Of a stretch of DNA of 64,000 nt, positions 9,285 through 18,279 are shown in pieces; the stretch's first letter is position 1, and each line of letters begins with the position of its first letter. Made by a program: the position numbers and the translations under genes. Origin of the DNA: Kribbella sp. NBC_01245. Lineage in GTDB: Bacteria; Actinomycetota; Actinomycetes; Propionibacteriales; Kribbellaceae. The stretch is from positions 4,030,001 through 4,094,000 of the forward strand of contig NZ_CP108487.1 of assembly GCF_036226525.1 (NCBI RefSeq). The letters are read 5' to 3'. The notes beneath the pieces are model-generated. The model was not told where the DNA came from. It did not search any database and saw nothing but the letters and a program-made list of their open reading frames with translations.

Positions 9285-12184
9285 GCGACCCTCCTCGCAT
9301 GGGTTCCGGCGACGCTACGCCGGGCGGTCGGCAGGCAGAACACCAGGGCCAGCAGCCAGCCGACGATGCCGAGGATCCGCCAGATGTCGTGCGTCACCTC
9401 GCGCATCGGGCTCTTGCCGTCGGCACGCACCTCGACGGCCCAGGCCGCGGCGCCCTCGTTCGCGCTGGAACGGTTGAGACCGGGCACGGAGTCGATCGTC
9501 GAGACCAGGCCCGGATCCAGCGGCGGCACCAGGTACACGTAGTCGATGTCGAGCTCAGCCAACCGCTGCGCCTCGTCCCCTGCACCACCACCACCGAGCG
9601 CGGCCAGCACCTCGGTGATCGACTGGCTTTGCCGCGCCGGCGCCTCGGCCTCGACCGCCCCCATTCGCGGACCGCCATTGCGGACCAGGGTGAACTCGAT
9701 CCCGCTGTCGGGCTGCTTGGTGGCGACAACGATCGACCTGTTGAGCGGAGGTTGTTGCGCCGAGACCAGGTACGCCGGGAGGTCCTGCGCGGGTTCACGC
9801 CGCAGCGGCCCGTCGTCCCCGCGAACGATCCACCAGCCGGCTGTGACGACACTGCTGAGCAGTACGACGGTGAGCACGCCTCGGACGATCAGCTCGGCCG
9901 AACGCCCCAGGGAATCCCAAGTGACGGTGATGACGCCGATCCAGCCTGCGGTCATCAGGAACATCAACGGACCACTGCCACCACCAAGACGGCTGGCGGC
10001 CAACGTGCCAACCAGACCCGTCAACGCGACGGCCCAACCCAACAGCTCGAACTTGCTCCGCGTGGCCCGCAACATGCTCAGCAGTGCCACCAGCACCAAC
10101 GGGATGCCCAGGAACCACGGCACGGGCGCACCCTCGGGTATGCCGGTCAGTAGCCGCCCAATGCTGTCCCCAGGCCCAATGGCGGCTGTAGGCGAACCAC
10201 CAGCCTCCTGACCGATCCGCGACGGGTGAAGCAATAGCTCGATAGTCCAGGGCAGCACGAGCAGTAGAGCCAGCACCGACGAGAACAACAGCTGCCGGCT
10301 CTGCCGCGACCAACCGCGTGCAAGCAGTCCACCAACTCCAGCGCCTACAACCGCCAGCAGGCCCAGGGATGGCGTAAACGCCAACAACACGGCCATGCAG
10401 GCGCCAGCGAACCAAGCCGCCCGCCAACTGCCCTGCAGCGCTACACGCCGTCGACGCGTCACCGTATGGATCGCCATCCCCAAAAGCGGGAGAACGACCG
10501 CGGCCACACAAGTCCCAAGACGGCCCTGGCTGACGGCACCACCGGCGAAAACCGACAGCCCGTACGCCGTGGCGCCCCAGGCGCGAGCCATCCGGTCGAG
10601 CACGATCTTGCGCAGGAACGACCACGCCGTCAGACCCGCGAGTGGCACCGCGCCGAGCACCATCAGGTCGGTCGCCAAGGACGGACTGCCAAAACTCACG
10701 AAAGCCCAAGCCGCGAATTGGCCGAGCCAGGCCGGCGGGGTCACGCCCGGTGGTGCGGTGGCGGCGGCATGCCAGAGGTCGCCGAGGGTGTCGTGCGGCG
10801 GCGGCATCACGTCGGACCGCAGCACGCCCGAACCGAGCACGCTGCGCGCGGACAACACCGCTCCGACGACCAGGAAGATCCAGCCGATCAGGAACGGCCG
10901 CCGGATCAGCTGACGACGCCAGCGCGGTTGATCGACGGCGACCCGGGTCGACGTACGGGCTCGCCGGGCCGTTGTGACGGTCTGTTCCTCCGGCTCATCC
11001 GCCCAGGCCTCGCGCAGTCGCTCGGTGATCGAGCTCCCGGTGTCCTCGACGATGTGCCGGATGGCGGTGATCGAGCGCGCGAACAGCTGTTTGTGGCTGT
11101 CATGCGGCTGCCGGTCGAGCTTGCGCCGGTCCTTGCGGGCCTTGGTCCAGCCGCCGGCCAGCAACGTGCCGAGCAGGGCGGTCCATTCGTCGACCGCACC
11201 CGAGGGCGCCTTGCCGATCAGGAACCAGACCGAGCGGAAGATCGTGCCGAGCAGGAAGCGAACGATCAGCAGCGGCAGCAGTTTGCCTGGGGCGTTCGCC
11301 AGCACGGTGTAGTAGGCGTGCGCGCGGTCCAACTGGTACGCGTGCCGCCGGGTCCCCGCGAGCGGGCGCTCACCGGTCGCGGCGGCCTGCGCGTGGTACA
11401 CGACCGACTCGGGCGCGACCGCGACCCGGACGCCGGCCTTGGCCGCACGCCAGCCGAAGTCGATGTCGTCGCGGAACATCGGCAGCCGCGGATCGAAACC
11501 GGCCAGGCCTTCCCAGACCTCGCGGCTGACCAGCATGCCGGCCGAACTGACCGCGAGTACGTCGCGCATCTTGTCGTGCTGGCCCTGGTCCAGTTCGCCG
11601 GGCTCGATCCCGGTATCGCGACGGCCGCCCAGCGAGGTGCTGACGCCGACCTCGAGCAGCTCACGGTCGCGCGGCCACAGCCGCAGCTTGGGGCCCCAGA
11701 TACCGATCTCGGGGTTGATCGTCGCCGCCAGCAACAACCGCTCGAGCGCCTTCGGAGCCGGCGCGCAGTCGTCGTGCAGCAGCCAGATCCATTCACGGAC
11801 CGGAGTGTTTTCGTCACTGCCGTACGGCCCGACGGCTGAGGGGATCGCGGCGAATCCAACGGCATCAAGACCTCGGGCAACCGCTGTCCCGAAACCTGTG
11901 CGGGCGGAGAGGCTGACCACGGGTTCAACACCGGGCAGGCTCGCGAGCAGTTCAGCGGTCTCGTCTGTTGAGCCCGTGTCGACGGCGATCAGGCTGTCCG
12001 GGCGTCGTTCCAGTGCCCAGAGCGCCTCGTTCAGCCGGGGCAGCCAGGCTGCGCCGTCGTGACCGACCACGATGGCGGTGACGACGTGACGAACCGGCGC
12101 GCGCCCCAGTGGGTCGTCAGTGCCGTCGGCGGGAAAATCGACCGAGTCGAAAAAATCCCAGCCGGCCTGGGCTTCTGTTTCCAT
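9281..12184 (-). CDS. Large membrane glycosyltransferase, GT2 N-terminal domain
   Basis: About 967 residues. The N-terminal third is a family 2 glycosyltransferase domain: nucleotide-binding VTAIVVGHDGAAWL, AVDTGSTDETAELL, and the acidic LLHDDCAP motif. The remainder has many hydrophobic segments separated by loops, as in actinobacterial polyprenyl-sugar-dependent or processive envelope glycosyltransferases. I chose the ATG at 12182-12184 because the extra 15 residues from the GTG at 12229 look non-conserved; neither start has a clear ribosome-binding site. DUF5719 overlaps its 3' end. The sugar donor and acceptor are unknown, but the location between manB and whiB is conserved in actinobacteria. 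Confidence 0.87.
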   Translation of the reverse strand: METEAQAGWDFFDSVDFPADGTDDPLGRAPVRHVVTAIVVGHDGAAWLPRLNEALWALERRPDSLIAVDTGSTDETAELLASLPGVEPVVSLSARTGFGTAVARGLDAVGFAAIPSAVGPYGSDENTPVREWIWLLHDDCAPAPKALERLLLAATINPEIGIWGPKLRLWPRDRELLEVGVSTSLGGRRDTGIEPGELDQGQHDKMRDVLAVSSAGMLVSREVWEGLAGFDPRLPMFRDDIDFGWRAAKAGVRVAVAPESVVYHAQAAATGERPLAGTRRHAYQLDRAHAYYTVLANAPGKLLPLLIVRFLLGTIFRSVWFLIGKAPSGAVDEWTALLGTLLAGGWTKARKDRRKLDRQPHDSHKQLFARSITAIRHIVEDTGSSITERLREAWADEPEEQTVTTARRARTSTRVAVDQPRWRRQLIRRPFLIGWIFLVVGAVLSARSVLGSGVLRSDVMPPPHDTLGDLWHAAATAPPGVTPPAWLGQFAAWAFVSFGSPSLATDLMVLGAVPLAGLTAWSFLRKIVLDRMARAWGATAYGLSVFAGGAVSQGRLGTCVAAVVLPLLGMAIHTVTRRRRVALQGSWRAAWFAGACMAVLLAFTPSLGLLAVVGAGVGGLLARGWSRQSRQLLFSSVLALLLVLPWTIELLLHPSRIGQEAGGSPTAAIGPGDSIGRLLTGIPEGAPVPWFLGIPLVLVALLSMLRATRSKFELLGWAVALTGLVGTLAASRLGGGSGPLMFLMTAGWIGVITVTWDSLGRSAELIVRGVLTVVLLSSVVTAGWWIVRGDDGPLRREPAQDLPAYLVSAQQPPLNRSIVVATKQPDSGIEFTLVRNGGPRMGAVEAEAPARQSQSITEVLAALGGGGAGDEAQRLAELDIDYVYLVPPLDPGLVSTIDSVPGLNRSSANEGAAAWAVEVRADGKSPMREVTHDIWRILGIVGWLLALVFCLPTARRSVAGTHARRVA

Positions 12185-12403
12185 GCGGTGTAGTTGCACC
12201 TCGTACGAAGTGGTGGGCCTGCCGCCCACGCCGTTGCCAGGCCGGGGCGCGGACTACCCTACGCGACTTCTGAAGTTGCGCCAGCGCTGGAAGGCTGGCA
12301 TCTCGAGGGAAGGGGCGGGCGACGGCGGCTGGGTGGCAGGGCACCAGCACGCCGGACGCCGGCACGGGCTCAGGCGGAACCCGTCATCTTGTACGAAAGC
12401 GGG

Positions 12404-12667
12404 CTAGACGGCCCGCTTCTTCAACTTGCGCCGCTCCCGCTCCGACAAACCGCCCCAAATACCGAAGCGTTCGTCGTTCTGCAACGCATACTCGAGGCAC
12501 TCGCCCCGGACGTCACAGCCGAGGCAGACCTTCTTCGCCTCGCGGGTGGATCCGCCCTTCTCCGGAAAGAAAGCCTCTGGGTCGGTCTGGGCGCACAACG
12601 CCCGTTCCTGCCAGTTGAGTTCCTCTTCGATCGCCTCACCGTCGACAATCGCCATCAGCTCTGTCAC
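12404..12667 (-). CDS. whiB: WhiB-family iron-sulphur regulator (WhiB/WhmD type)
   Basis: An 87-residue WhiB-like protein. The four [4Fe-4S] cluster cysteines are C25, C48, C51 and C57, followed by the GIWGGLSERERR signature and a basic tail KLKKRAV. The sequence around ALCAQTDPEAFFPEKGGS is that of the Streptomyces WhiB / mycobacterial WhmD (WhiB2) branch, which controls septation and sporulation with WhiA. The start is GTG at 12665-12667, fixed by an excellent GAGGAGG 7 bases upstream; a much longer upstream frame is not coding. A 9-bp hairpin in the presumed leader is listed separately. It is followed by 170 bases without a gene. Confidence 0.95.
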   Translation of the reverse strand: MTELMAIVDGEAIEEELNWQERALCAQTDPEAFFPEKGGSTREAKKVCLGCDVRGECLEYALQNDERFGIWGGLSERERRKLKKRAV

Positions 12668-12701
12668 GGTACGACCTCCTCGACCCTGTTCGTTCCCCTG
12701 T

Positions 12702-12727
12702 GCATGTGGGTTTGCGGTCCCACATGC
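12702..12727. promoter_or_regulatory. Inverted repeat in the whiB leader
   Basis: GCATGTGGG and CCCACATGC form a perfect 9-bp inverted repeat with an 8-base centre, 35-60 bases upstream of the whiB start. It could be a leader hairpin or a protein-binding palindrome. No poly-T run follows in the whiB direction, so it is not an ordinary terminator. Confidence 0.5.
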
Positions 12728-12875
12728 CTGACCTCGTCCGTCCTGCGCTCTGCAACGGTCCCCGATACCGAGTGTCCTAACGAACGACACGACTGAAATT
12801 ACATTCCTGCAATCCCGCAAAGTCAAGCCGTGGTCTGCTAGTGGCAACATCCGCAACACGGCTGCAAAACAGCGA

Positions 12876-12905
12876 GAGGCCCGCCGGACGATGCCGACGG
12901 GCCTC
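12876..12905 (-). terminator. Rho-independent terminator of the Q-rich membrane protein gene
   Basis: A 12-bp stem with one mismatch (GAGGCCCG core) and a 6-base loop, followed on the minus strand by a T-rich stretch (TCGCTGTTTT). It begins 21 bases past the stop of the 12,927-14,192 gene. Confidence 0.7.
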
Positions 12906-12926
12906 AAAAGCGCAGTTACCGATGGG

Positions 12927-14192
12927 TCACTGCGAGGGCTGAGACCACCAACCCTGCTGGTCCCCACCCGGCTGACCACCCTGGCCACCCGGCTCGCCGG
13001 GCTTGTCCTCGACCGGCGGCTGGATGCGGGTCGCGTCGTCGTCCTCGGTGTCGGCAGCACCTTCAACCGGGGCGGCCGGGGTCTCGGGCGTGCCTGCGGC
13101 AGCACCGCTCTCCCACGACTGCTCCGGCTGCTGCCAACCCTGCTGGCTCCAGCCCTGCGTGCCCTGGGCGCCCTGCTGCTCGCCCTGTGCACCCTGCTGC
13201 GGCCACTCCTGGCCGTACTGCTGCTGGCCGGCTTCCTGACCCCACTGCTGGCCAGCCTCCTGCGACGGCCACTGCTGGTTCTGCTCGGGGCTGTACTGAG
13301 CCTGCTGGCCCCACTGCTGCTGACCGGCGTCCTGACCCCACTGGGAGGCCTCGGCGGCCGGAGCCGCGTCACCCTGCTCAGTGGCCTCAGTCTGGCCCCA
13401 GGCGGGCTGCTGCTCGCCCTGGCCCCACTGCTGGCCTTCGCCCTGCTGTCCAGCGGCGTAACCCGCAGCGCCCGCGACACCAGCCGCACCGGCTGCACCC
13501 GCCGCAGCAGCGCCGTAGCCGCCGTACTGGCCGCCTGCCTGGTCACCCTGGCCGTACTGACCCTGGGCGCCGTACTGACCCTGCTGGCCCTGGGCACCGT
13601 ACTGCCCGCCGGCCTCGCCGTACTGGCCCTGCGCCCCGTACTGCTGACCGCCGTACTGCTGGTCGCCGTACTGGCCGCCCTGACCGCCCTGAGCGCCGTA
13701 CTGTCCCTGGCCACCGGCGAACTGGCCGTGCGGCCCCGGCTGCGGCGCACGGACCGGCGCGGGCAGCGCCTTGAAGGTGTTGTAGACGAACAAGCCGACC
13801 GGCGCGTACAGCGCCAGGCCGCCGAGCGTGTAAAGGAAACCGACGATCTTGTTGCCGGCATCGGCCGGACCGGAGAATCCGGCGATCGCGGTGATCAGGG
13901 CGATCAGCGCGAGCAGACCGGTCAGGATCAGGGCCACCAGGGTGACCGTGCGCGCGTTGGCCGTCCGCTCACCGGACTCGGCCACCAGGTAAACGGCGCC
14001 GACCAGTGCGGCGAGCAGCGCCAGCCCGGACAGACCTGGTGGCGTTACGGCCCCTTCGACGGCCGAGGCCGCCAGTGCAAAGGTGTCCCCTAGGAACAGC
14101 CGGATCAGCGAAGCCAGCGCGACTAGTCCGGCGAAGGCTATGAGTGAATACGCGACCGGCTCTCTGAGCTTCTTGGTTGCGTCGGTGACCAC
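12927..14192 (-). CDS. Four-helix membrane protein with Gln/Gly/Tyr-rich tail
   Basis: A 421-residue protein. Residues 1 to about 145 contain four predicted membrane helices (for example AYSLIAFAGLVALASLIRLF and FLYTLGGLALYAPVGLFVY). The remaining 270 residues are low complexity, built from repeats such as GQYG, GAQGQYG, GQQWGQ and QQGAQG, with an acidic end (DTEDDDATRIQPP). The start is GTG at 14190-14192 with GAGGAG 6 bases upstream; the longer open frame extending toward 15,116 runs antisense to cofD and is not coding. Function unknown. The tail looks intrinsically disordered and prion-like in composition. Divergent from cofD across 132 bp. Confidence 0.85.
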   Translation of the reverse strand: MVTDATKKLREPVAYSLIAFAGLVALASLIRLFLGDTFALAASAVEGAVTPPGLSGLALLAALVGAVYLVAESGERTANARTVTLVALILTGLLALIALITAIAGFSGPADAGNKIVGFLYTLGGLALYAPVGLFVYNTFKALPAPVRAPQPGPHGQFAGGQGQYGAQGGQGGQYGDQQYGGQQYGAQGQYGEAGGQYGAQGQQGQYGAQGQYGQGDQAGGQYGGYGAAAAGAAGAAGVAGAAGYAAGQQGEGQQWGQGEQQPAWGQTEATEQGDAAPAAEASQWGQDAGQQQWGQQAQYSPEQNQQWPSQEAGQQWGQEAGQQQYGQEWPQQGAQGEQQGAQGTQGWSQQGWQQPEQSWESGAAAGTPETPAAPVEGAADTEDDDATRIQPPVEDKPGEPGGQGGQPGGDQQGWWSQPSQ

Positions 14193-14324
14193 GAGGGCTC
14201 CTCGGAAGATGTTGGGGCCAAAGACTGCCCGGAGCCTTCGACGGGACGGCGCGACTTCCCCGGACCCACCGCAGCATAGTCCCGCGCCGGTCCGTTGCTT
14301 TGGCGACTCGTGCAGACTGCTGCC

Positions 14325-15299
14325 ATGCGATTGACAGTCCTGGCCGGTGGCGTCGGCGGCGCGACGTTCCTTCGTGGCCTGCTGGCGGCCCGCCCCGACG
14401 CCGAAATCACCGTGATCGGCAACACCGCCGACGACATCACCCTGTTCGGGCTGCGGGTCTGCCCGGACCTCGACACCGTCATGTACACCCTCGGCAACGG
14501 CATCTCCACCGAGCGCGGCTGGGGCCGCGAGGACGAGACCTGGGTGGTGAAGGAAGAGCTCGCGGCGTACGGCGTGCAGCCGACCTGGTTCGGCCTCGGC
14601 GACCGCGACATCGCGACCCACCTGGTCCGGACCCAGATGCTCGACGCGGGCTACGGCCTGAGCGCCGTGACCGAGGCCCTCAGCGCCCGGTGGAAGCTGC
14701 CCGTGCGGCTGCTGCCGATGAGTGACCAGCGGGTCGAGACGCACGTGGTCGTCGACGATCCGGAGCACCCGGGCGCCCGCAAGGCCATCCACTTCCAGGA
14801 GTACTGGGTCCGCCTGCACGCCGAGGTGCCGGCCCACGAGATCGTGGTCGTCGGTCAGGAGCAGGCCAAACCCGCACCCGGCGTGCTCGAGGCCATCGCG
14901 GACTGCGACGTACTGCTGCTGCCCCCGTCGAACCCGGTCGTCTCGATCGGCACCATCCTCGGCGTGCCCGGTATCCGCGAGGCAGTCCGTGCCACCAAGG
15001 CGCCGGTCGTCGGCGTCTCGCCGATCATCGGCACCGGCCCGGTTCGCGGCATGGCCGACAAGGTGCTCGCGGCGATCGGCGTGAAGTCGACGGCCGCCGC
15101 GGTGGGCCTGTTCCATGGATCGCGCGACGACCGTGGCGTGCTGGACGGCTGGCTGATCGACACGTCCGACGTGGCCCAGGTGGACGAGCTCAACGCGGCG
15201 GGGATCGCCTGCAACGCCGTACCGCTGTGGATGAACGACGTACCGACCACGGCCGCCATCGCGACGGCCGCCCTCGACCTGGCGGAGCGGTTGCGTTGA
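14325..15299 (+). CDS. cofD: LPPG:FO 2-phospho-L-lactate transferase
   Basis: Transfers the phospho-lactyl/phosphoenolpyruvyl group to the deazaflavin FO in coenzyme F420 biosynthesis (FbiA in mycobacteria). The 324-residue protein opens with the glycine-rich [18 protein letters not shown], continues with [20 protein letters not shown], and contains [19 protein letters not shown], all typical of the family. The ATG at 14325 is preferred over an upstream in-frame ATG because the family begins here. Its stop overlaps the cofE start (TGATG), so the two enzymes are coupled. Confidence 0.95.
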   Translation: MRLTVLAGGVGGATFLRGLLAARPDAEITVIGNTADDITLFGLRVCPDLDTVMYTLGNGISTERGWGREDETWVVKEELAAYGVQPTWFGLGDRDIATHLVRTQMLDAGYGLSAVTEALSARWKLPVRLLPMSDQRVETHVVVDDPEHPGARKAIHFQEYWVRLHAEVPAHEIVVVGQEQAKPAPGVLEAIADCDVLLLPPSNPVVSIGTILGVPGIREAVRATKAPVVGVSPIIGTGPVRGMADKVLAAIGVKSTAAAVGLFHGSRDDRGVLDGWLIDTSDVAQVDELNAAGIACNAVPLWMNDVPTTAAIATAALDLAERLR

Positions 15300-16270
15300 T
15301 GCGGAAGAACCTGGAGATCGTTCCCGTCATCGGCCTGCCGGAGGTCGCCGCGGGTACCGATCTGGCCGCGCTGATCGGGGAGGCGGCCGTCCTGCTCGAC
15401 GGCGACGTCATCTCCGTCACCTCGAAGATCGTCAGCAAAGCCGAGAACCGGATTCTCACCGGTACGACGCGAGCGGAGGCGATCGACGCCGAGCTCGTGC
15501 GGGTCGTCGCCCAGCGCGGTGAGACGCGAATCGTGCAGACCCGGCACGGCCTCGTGATGGCCGCCGCCGGGACCGACACGTCGAACACGGCACCCGGCAC
15601 GATCCTGCTGCTGCCGCTCGACCCGGACGCGTCGGCCCGGGCCCTCCGGGAGGCCCTGCACGAGCGGTACGACGTGAACGTGGGCGTGGTGATCACCGAC
15701 ACCCTCGGCCGTCCCTGGCGCAGTGGCCAGATCGACCTGGCCATCGGCGCCGCCGGCGTGACCGTCATCGAGGACCTGCGCGGCAGCGCCGACAGCCACG
15801 GCAACACGCTCGCGGTCACGCTGCCGGCCATCGCGGACGAGATCGCGGCCGCCAGCGACCTGGTCAAGGGCAAGGCCGAGGGCATCCCGGTCGCCGTCGT
15901 GCGAGGCCTCGCGGACGTCGTACTGCCCGTGGGTGAACACGGCCCCGGCGCCGAGGCCCTGGTTCGCGATGCCGAGTCGGACCTCTTCAGCCTCGGCACG
16001 CGCGAATCCGCCCTCGCCGCGCTGTTCGACCGGGTGCCGCCGACCGGCCCGCGCCCGCTCGAGGCTTCGCTCTGGCGACGACTGCTGGCCGATGCCGACG
16101 GCCTGCACATCGAGGTCGACGGCGGTACGGCGACGGTGTTCGGCGCGGACCCGATCGCGGTCGGTCAACTGGCTGAACGCCTCGCCGTCCTGCTGCACGC
16201 CGAGGGCTATGGCGTGAGTGTTCGGACGGGTCCGGGGAGTGAGGCAACGGTCACGTTCGGCTCACGGTGA
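15299..16270 (+). CDS. cofE: Coenzyme F420-0:L-glutamate ligase, without nitroreductase domain
   Basis: Adds glutamates to F420-0 using GTP. The first 245 residues are the CofE fold ([63 protein letters not shown]). Mycobacterial FbiB is about 450 residues because a FMN nitroreductase-like domain follows. Here the total is 323 residues, and only a short 75-residue segment (from about [12 protein letters not shown]) replaces it. The ATG at 15299 overlaps the cofD stop. Whether the short tail is a remnant or a distinct domain cannot be told from sequence alone. Confidence 0.93.
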   Translation: MRKNLEIVPVIGLPEVAAGTDLAALIGEAAVLLDGDVISVTSKIVSKAENRILTGTTRAEAIDAELVRVVAQRGETRIVQTRHGLVMAAAGTDTSNTAPGTILLLPLDPDASARALREALHERYDVNVGVVITDTLGRPWRSGQIDLAIGAAGVTVIEDLRGSADSHGNTLAVTLPAIADEIAAASDLVKGKAEGIPVAVVRGLADVVLPVGEHGPGAEALVRDAESDLFSLGTRESALAALFDRVPPTGPRPLEASLWRRLLADADGLHIEVDGGTATVFGADPIAVGQLAERLAVLLHAEGYGVSVRTGPGSEATVTFGSR

Positions 16271-16363
16271 GCGGAACGTTCTAGGCAACCTCTCAGATTG
16301 CCTGCGTACACTTCATCCGCACGGCGGCAGTGGACCGCCCCTGAGCCGGGAAGACCAATCACT

Positions 16364-17074
16364 GTGGGTAAGACGCAGAAGTCACGTCGCGAGCTGATCG
16401 AGAAGATGCAGCGCGACCAGGCGCGGTCGGACAAGCGCCGTACCTGGACCATCGTCGCCGTCTCGATCATCGTGGGCCTCGGCATCATCGCTTTCCCGGC
16501 GATCAAGCTGATCCAGGACTCCCGGACCAGGAACATGGCGATCACCGACATCGGCGCCAAGGCCGGTAGCGCGGGTTGCGACGCGATCATCGACGACAAG
16601 GCCTCCGGTCTGCTGGACCACAAGCCTGACGGCACCAAGATCACCTACTCGGTGTCACCGCCGTCGTCCGGTCCGCACTACCAGAACTGGGCGCCCTTCG
16701 GGAAGACGTTCTACGCCCTCTCGGACCGCCCCGCGATCGAGAACCTCGTGCACAACCTCGAGCACGGCTACACGATCCTCTGGTACAACGAGGCCATCGC
16801 GAACGACAAGGACAAGGTCGGCGAGATCGAGCGCATCGCCAAGGCCAAGTCGCCCGACAGCGCGCGTGGCAAGTTCATCGCCGCGCCCTTCAAGTCCACC
16901 GACGGCGCCGCCTGGCCGGCCGGCAAGAACATCGCCTTCTCCCACTGGAGCGCCGGCGAGGCCAACGTCGCCAAGGGCCACCGCCAGTTCTGCGCCGAGC
17001 CGAGCGGCGACGCCCTCAAGCAGTTCATGGACAAGTACCCCGCCACCGACGCCCAAGAGCCCAACGGCGGCTGA
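16364..17074 (+). CDS. DUF3105 membrane-anchored protein
   Basis: A 236-residue protein with a basic cytoplasmic N-terminus, one membrane helix (IVAVSIIVGLGIIAFPAIKL, about residues 30-50) and an outside domain of the actinobacterial DUF3105 family. Family hallmarks include PPSSGPHYQNWAPFG and NLVHNLEHGYTILWY, whose histidines suggest metal binding, and two cysteines that may pair. The GTG at 16364 is chosen because the segment upstream of it is not family-like. Function unknown. A strong terminator follows 17 bases after the stop. Confidence 0.85.
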   Translation: MGKTQKSRRELIEKMQRDQARSDKRRTWTIVAVSIIVGLGIIAFPAIKLIQDSRTRNMAITDIGAKAGSAGCDAIIDDKASGLLDHKPDGTKITYSVSPPSSGPHYQNWAPFGKTFYALSDRPAIENLVHNLEHGYTILWYNEAIANDKDKVGEIERIAKAKSPDSARGKFIAAPFKSTDGAAWPAGKNIAFSHWSAGEANVAKGHRQFCAEPSGDALKQFMDKYPATDAQEPNGG

Positions 17075-17091
17075 TCCACCAGCCTTACAAC

Positions 17092-17133
17092 GAGCCGCGC
17101 TTCCCATCATGGGGAGCGCGGCTCTTTCTTTTG
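17092..17133 (+). terminator. Rho-independent terminator
   Basis: A 14-bp stem with one mismatch (GAGCCGCGCT...AGCGCGGCTC) and a 5-base loop is followed by TTTCTTTT. It lies directly after the DUF3105 gene and closes the cofD-cofE-DUF3105 region. Confidence 0.88.
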
Positions 17134-17199
17134 TCGGGATTAGTCCGGGTGGTGGATGGGGGTTTGCTCTGACATGACGTGGGTGCGAAGACTGCGGGT

Positions 17200-18279
17200 A
17201 TGAACGATCAAAGAACGCTGCGGGTGGGTGTGATCGGCCTGGGTTTTGCCGGGCAGGCCGCGATGGAAGGGTTTGCGGCACTGCCCGGGGTGTCACTCGA
17301 GGCGGTGGCCGGACTGGAGAAGGATCGACTGGAGGAGCTTGGCGAACGGTTCGGTATCCCCCGGCGGTACGAGCGCTGGCAGGACCTCATCACGTCCGGC
17401 CTGGATGCGGTCAGTATCGCCACCCCGACGCATCTGCATGCCCCGATCGCCGTCGCCGCGTTGGAGGCCGGCCTGCACGTGTTGTGCGAGAAGCCGCTCG
17501 CGCGTTCGGTGGCCGAAGGCGCGGCCATGGTCGCGGCGGCGGAGAAGGCCGGGCGGGTGCTGAAGGTGGTGTTCAACCATCGCGAACGCGGCGACGTCGC
17601 CGTACTCAAGAAGCAGATCGACGCCGGCCAGCTCGGCCGGATCTACTACGCGAAGGCGCATTGGATGCGCCGCAACGGCATTCCCGGGCTCGGCGGCTGG
17701 TTCACGAGTCGCGAGATGGCCGGTGGTGGGCCGCTGATCGACCTGGGCGTGCACATTCTCGACCTCGCGCTCTACCTGCTCGGCGAGCCGTTGGTCGAGA
17801 CCGCCAGCGCGTCGACCTTCGCCGAACTCGGGCCGCGCGGCCTGGGCGGTTCGGCGTACGGCGTGGCGCAGCCGCTGGGGTCGGAGTTCGAGGTGGAGGA
17901 CCTCGCCACGGCGTACTTGCGGCTCGAAGGTGGTGGCGCGCTGCACCTGGAGACGAGCTGGGCCACGTTCCGCGCGCCCGGCGACAACTTCGGCATCGAG
18001 CTGTACGGCACGGAGGGTGGTGCTCGCATCGAGGTGCAGGACTATCGGCACGGGGATACGTTGCGGATCTTCACGGATGTCGGTGGCGTACCGGCCGAGG
18101 TGCGCCCGGCCGTTGGCAAGGGTGAGGGCCATCGCGCGGTGGTTCGCGAATTCGTCGAGATCGTCAGCAGTGGCAATTGGGCCGAGCACAACGGTGCCGC
18201 CGGATTGCGTCGTACCAAGGTGATCGAAGCCTGCTACCGGTCCGCGCTCAAACACCGAGAGGTCTCCGTCAATGCCTGA
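17200..18279 (+). CDS. Gfo/Idh/MocA-family NAD(P)-dependent oxidoreductase
   Basis: A 359-residue cytoplasmic dehydrogenase. The Rossmann fingerprint is VGVIGLGFAGQA (residues 9-20), the catalytic-lysine motif CEKPLA has K98, and the second domain has GGGPLIDLGVHILDLALYLL with the usual His/Asp pair. Substrates of the family are sugars, inositols and related polyols; this one is paired with a ThuA-like gene (8-base overlap), which suggests a sugar or disaccharide catabolic step. The ATG at 17200 fits the family start better than an upstream GTG at 17179. Confidence 0.9.
   Translation: MNDQRTLRVGVIGLGFAGQAAMEGFAALPGVSLEAVAGLEKDRLEELGERFGIPRRYERWQDLITSGLDAVSIATPTHLHAPIAVAALEAGLHVLCEKPLARSVAEGAAMVAAAEKAGRVLKVVFNHRERGDVAVLKKQIDAGQLGRIYYAKAHWMRRNGIPGLGGWFTSREMAGGGPLIDLGVHILDLALYLLGEPLVETASASTFAELGPRGLGGSAYGVAQPLGSEFEVEDLATAYLRLEGGGALHLETSWATFRAPGDNFGIELYGTEGGARIEVQDYRHGDTLRIFTDVGGVPAEVRPAVGKGEGHRAVVREFVEIVSSGNWAEHNGAAGLRRTKVIEACYRSALKHREVSVNA

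Noticed and set aside
10466..11839. Long plus-strand open frame opposite the large glycosyltransferase
   Set aside because: The Arg/Gly/Gln-rich translation has no family features. The minus-strand frame has GT2 motifs and membrane helices.
12668..13861. N-terminal extension of WhiB (485-codon frame)
   Set aside because: The upstream translation is Ser/Arg/Pro-rich and runs opposite the Q-rich gene's own frame. An ideal ribosome-binding site fixes the start at 12,667.
14193..15116. N-terminal extension of the Q-rich membrane protein across cofD
   Set aside because: It is antisense to cofD. The GTG at 14,192 has a good ribosome-binding site and is followed directly by membrane helices.
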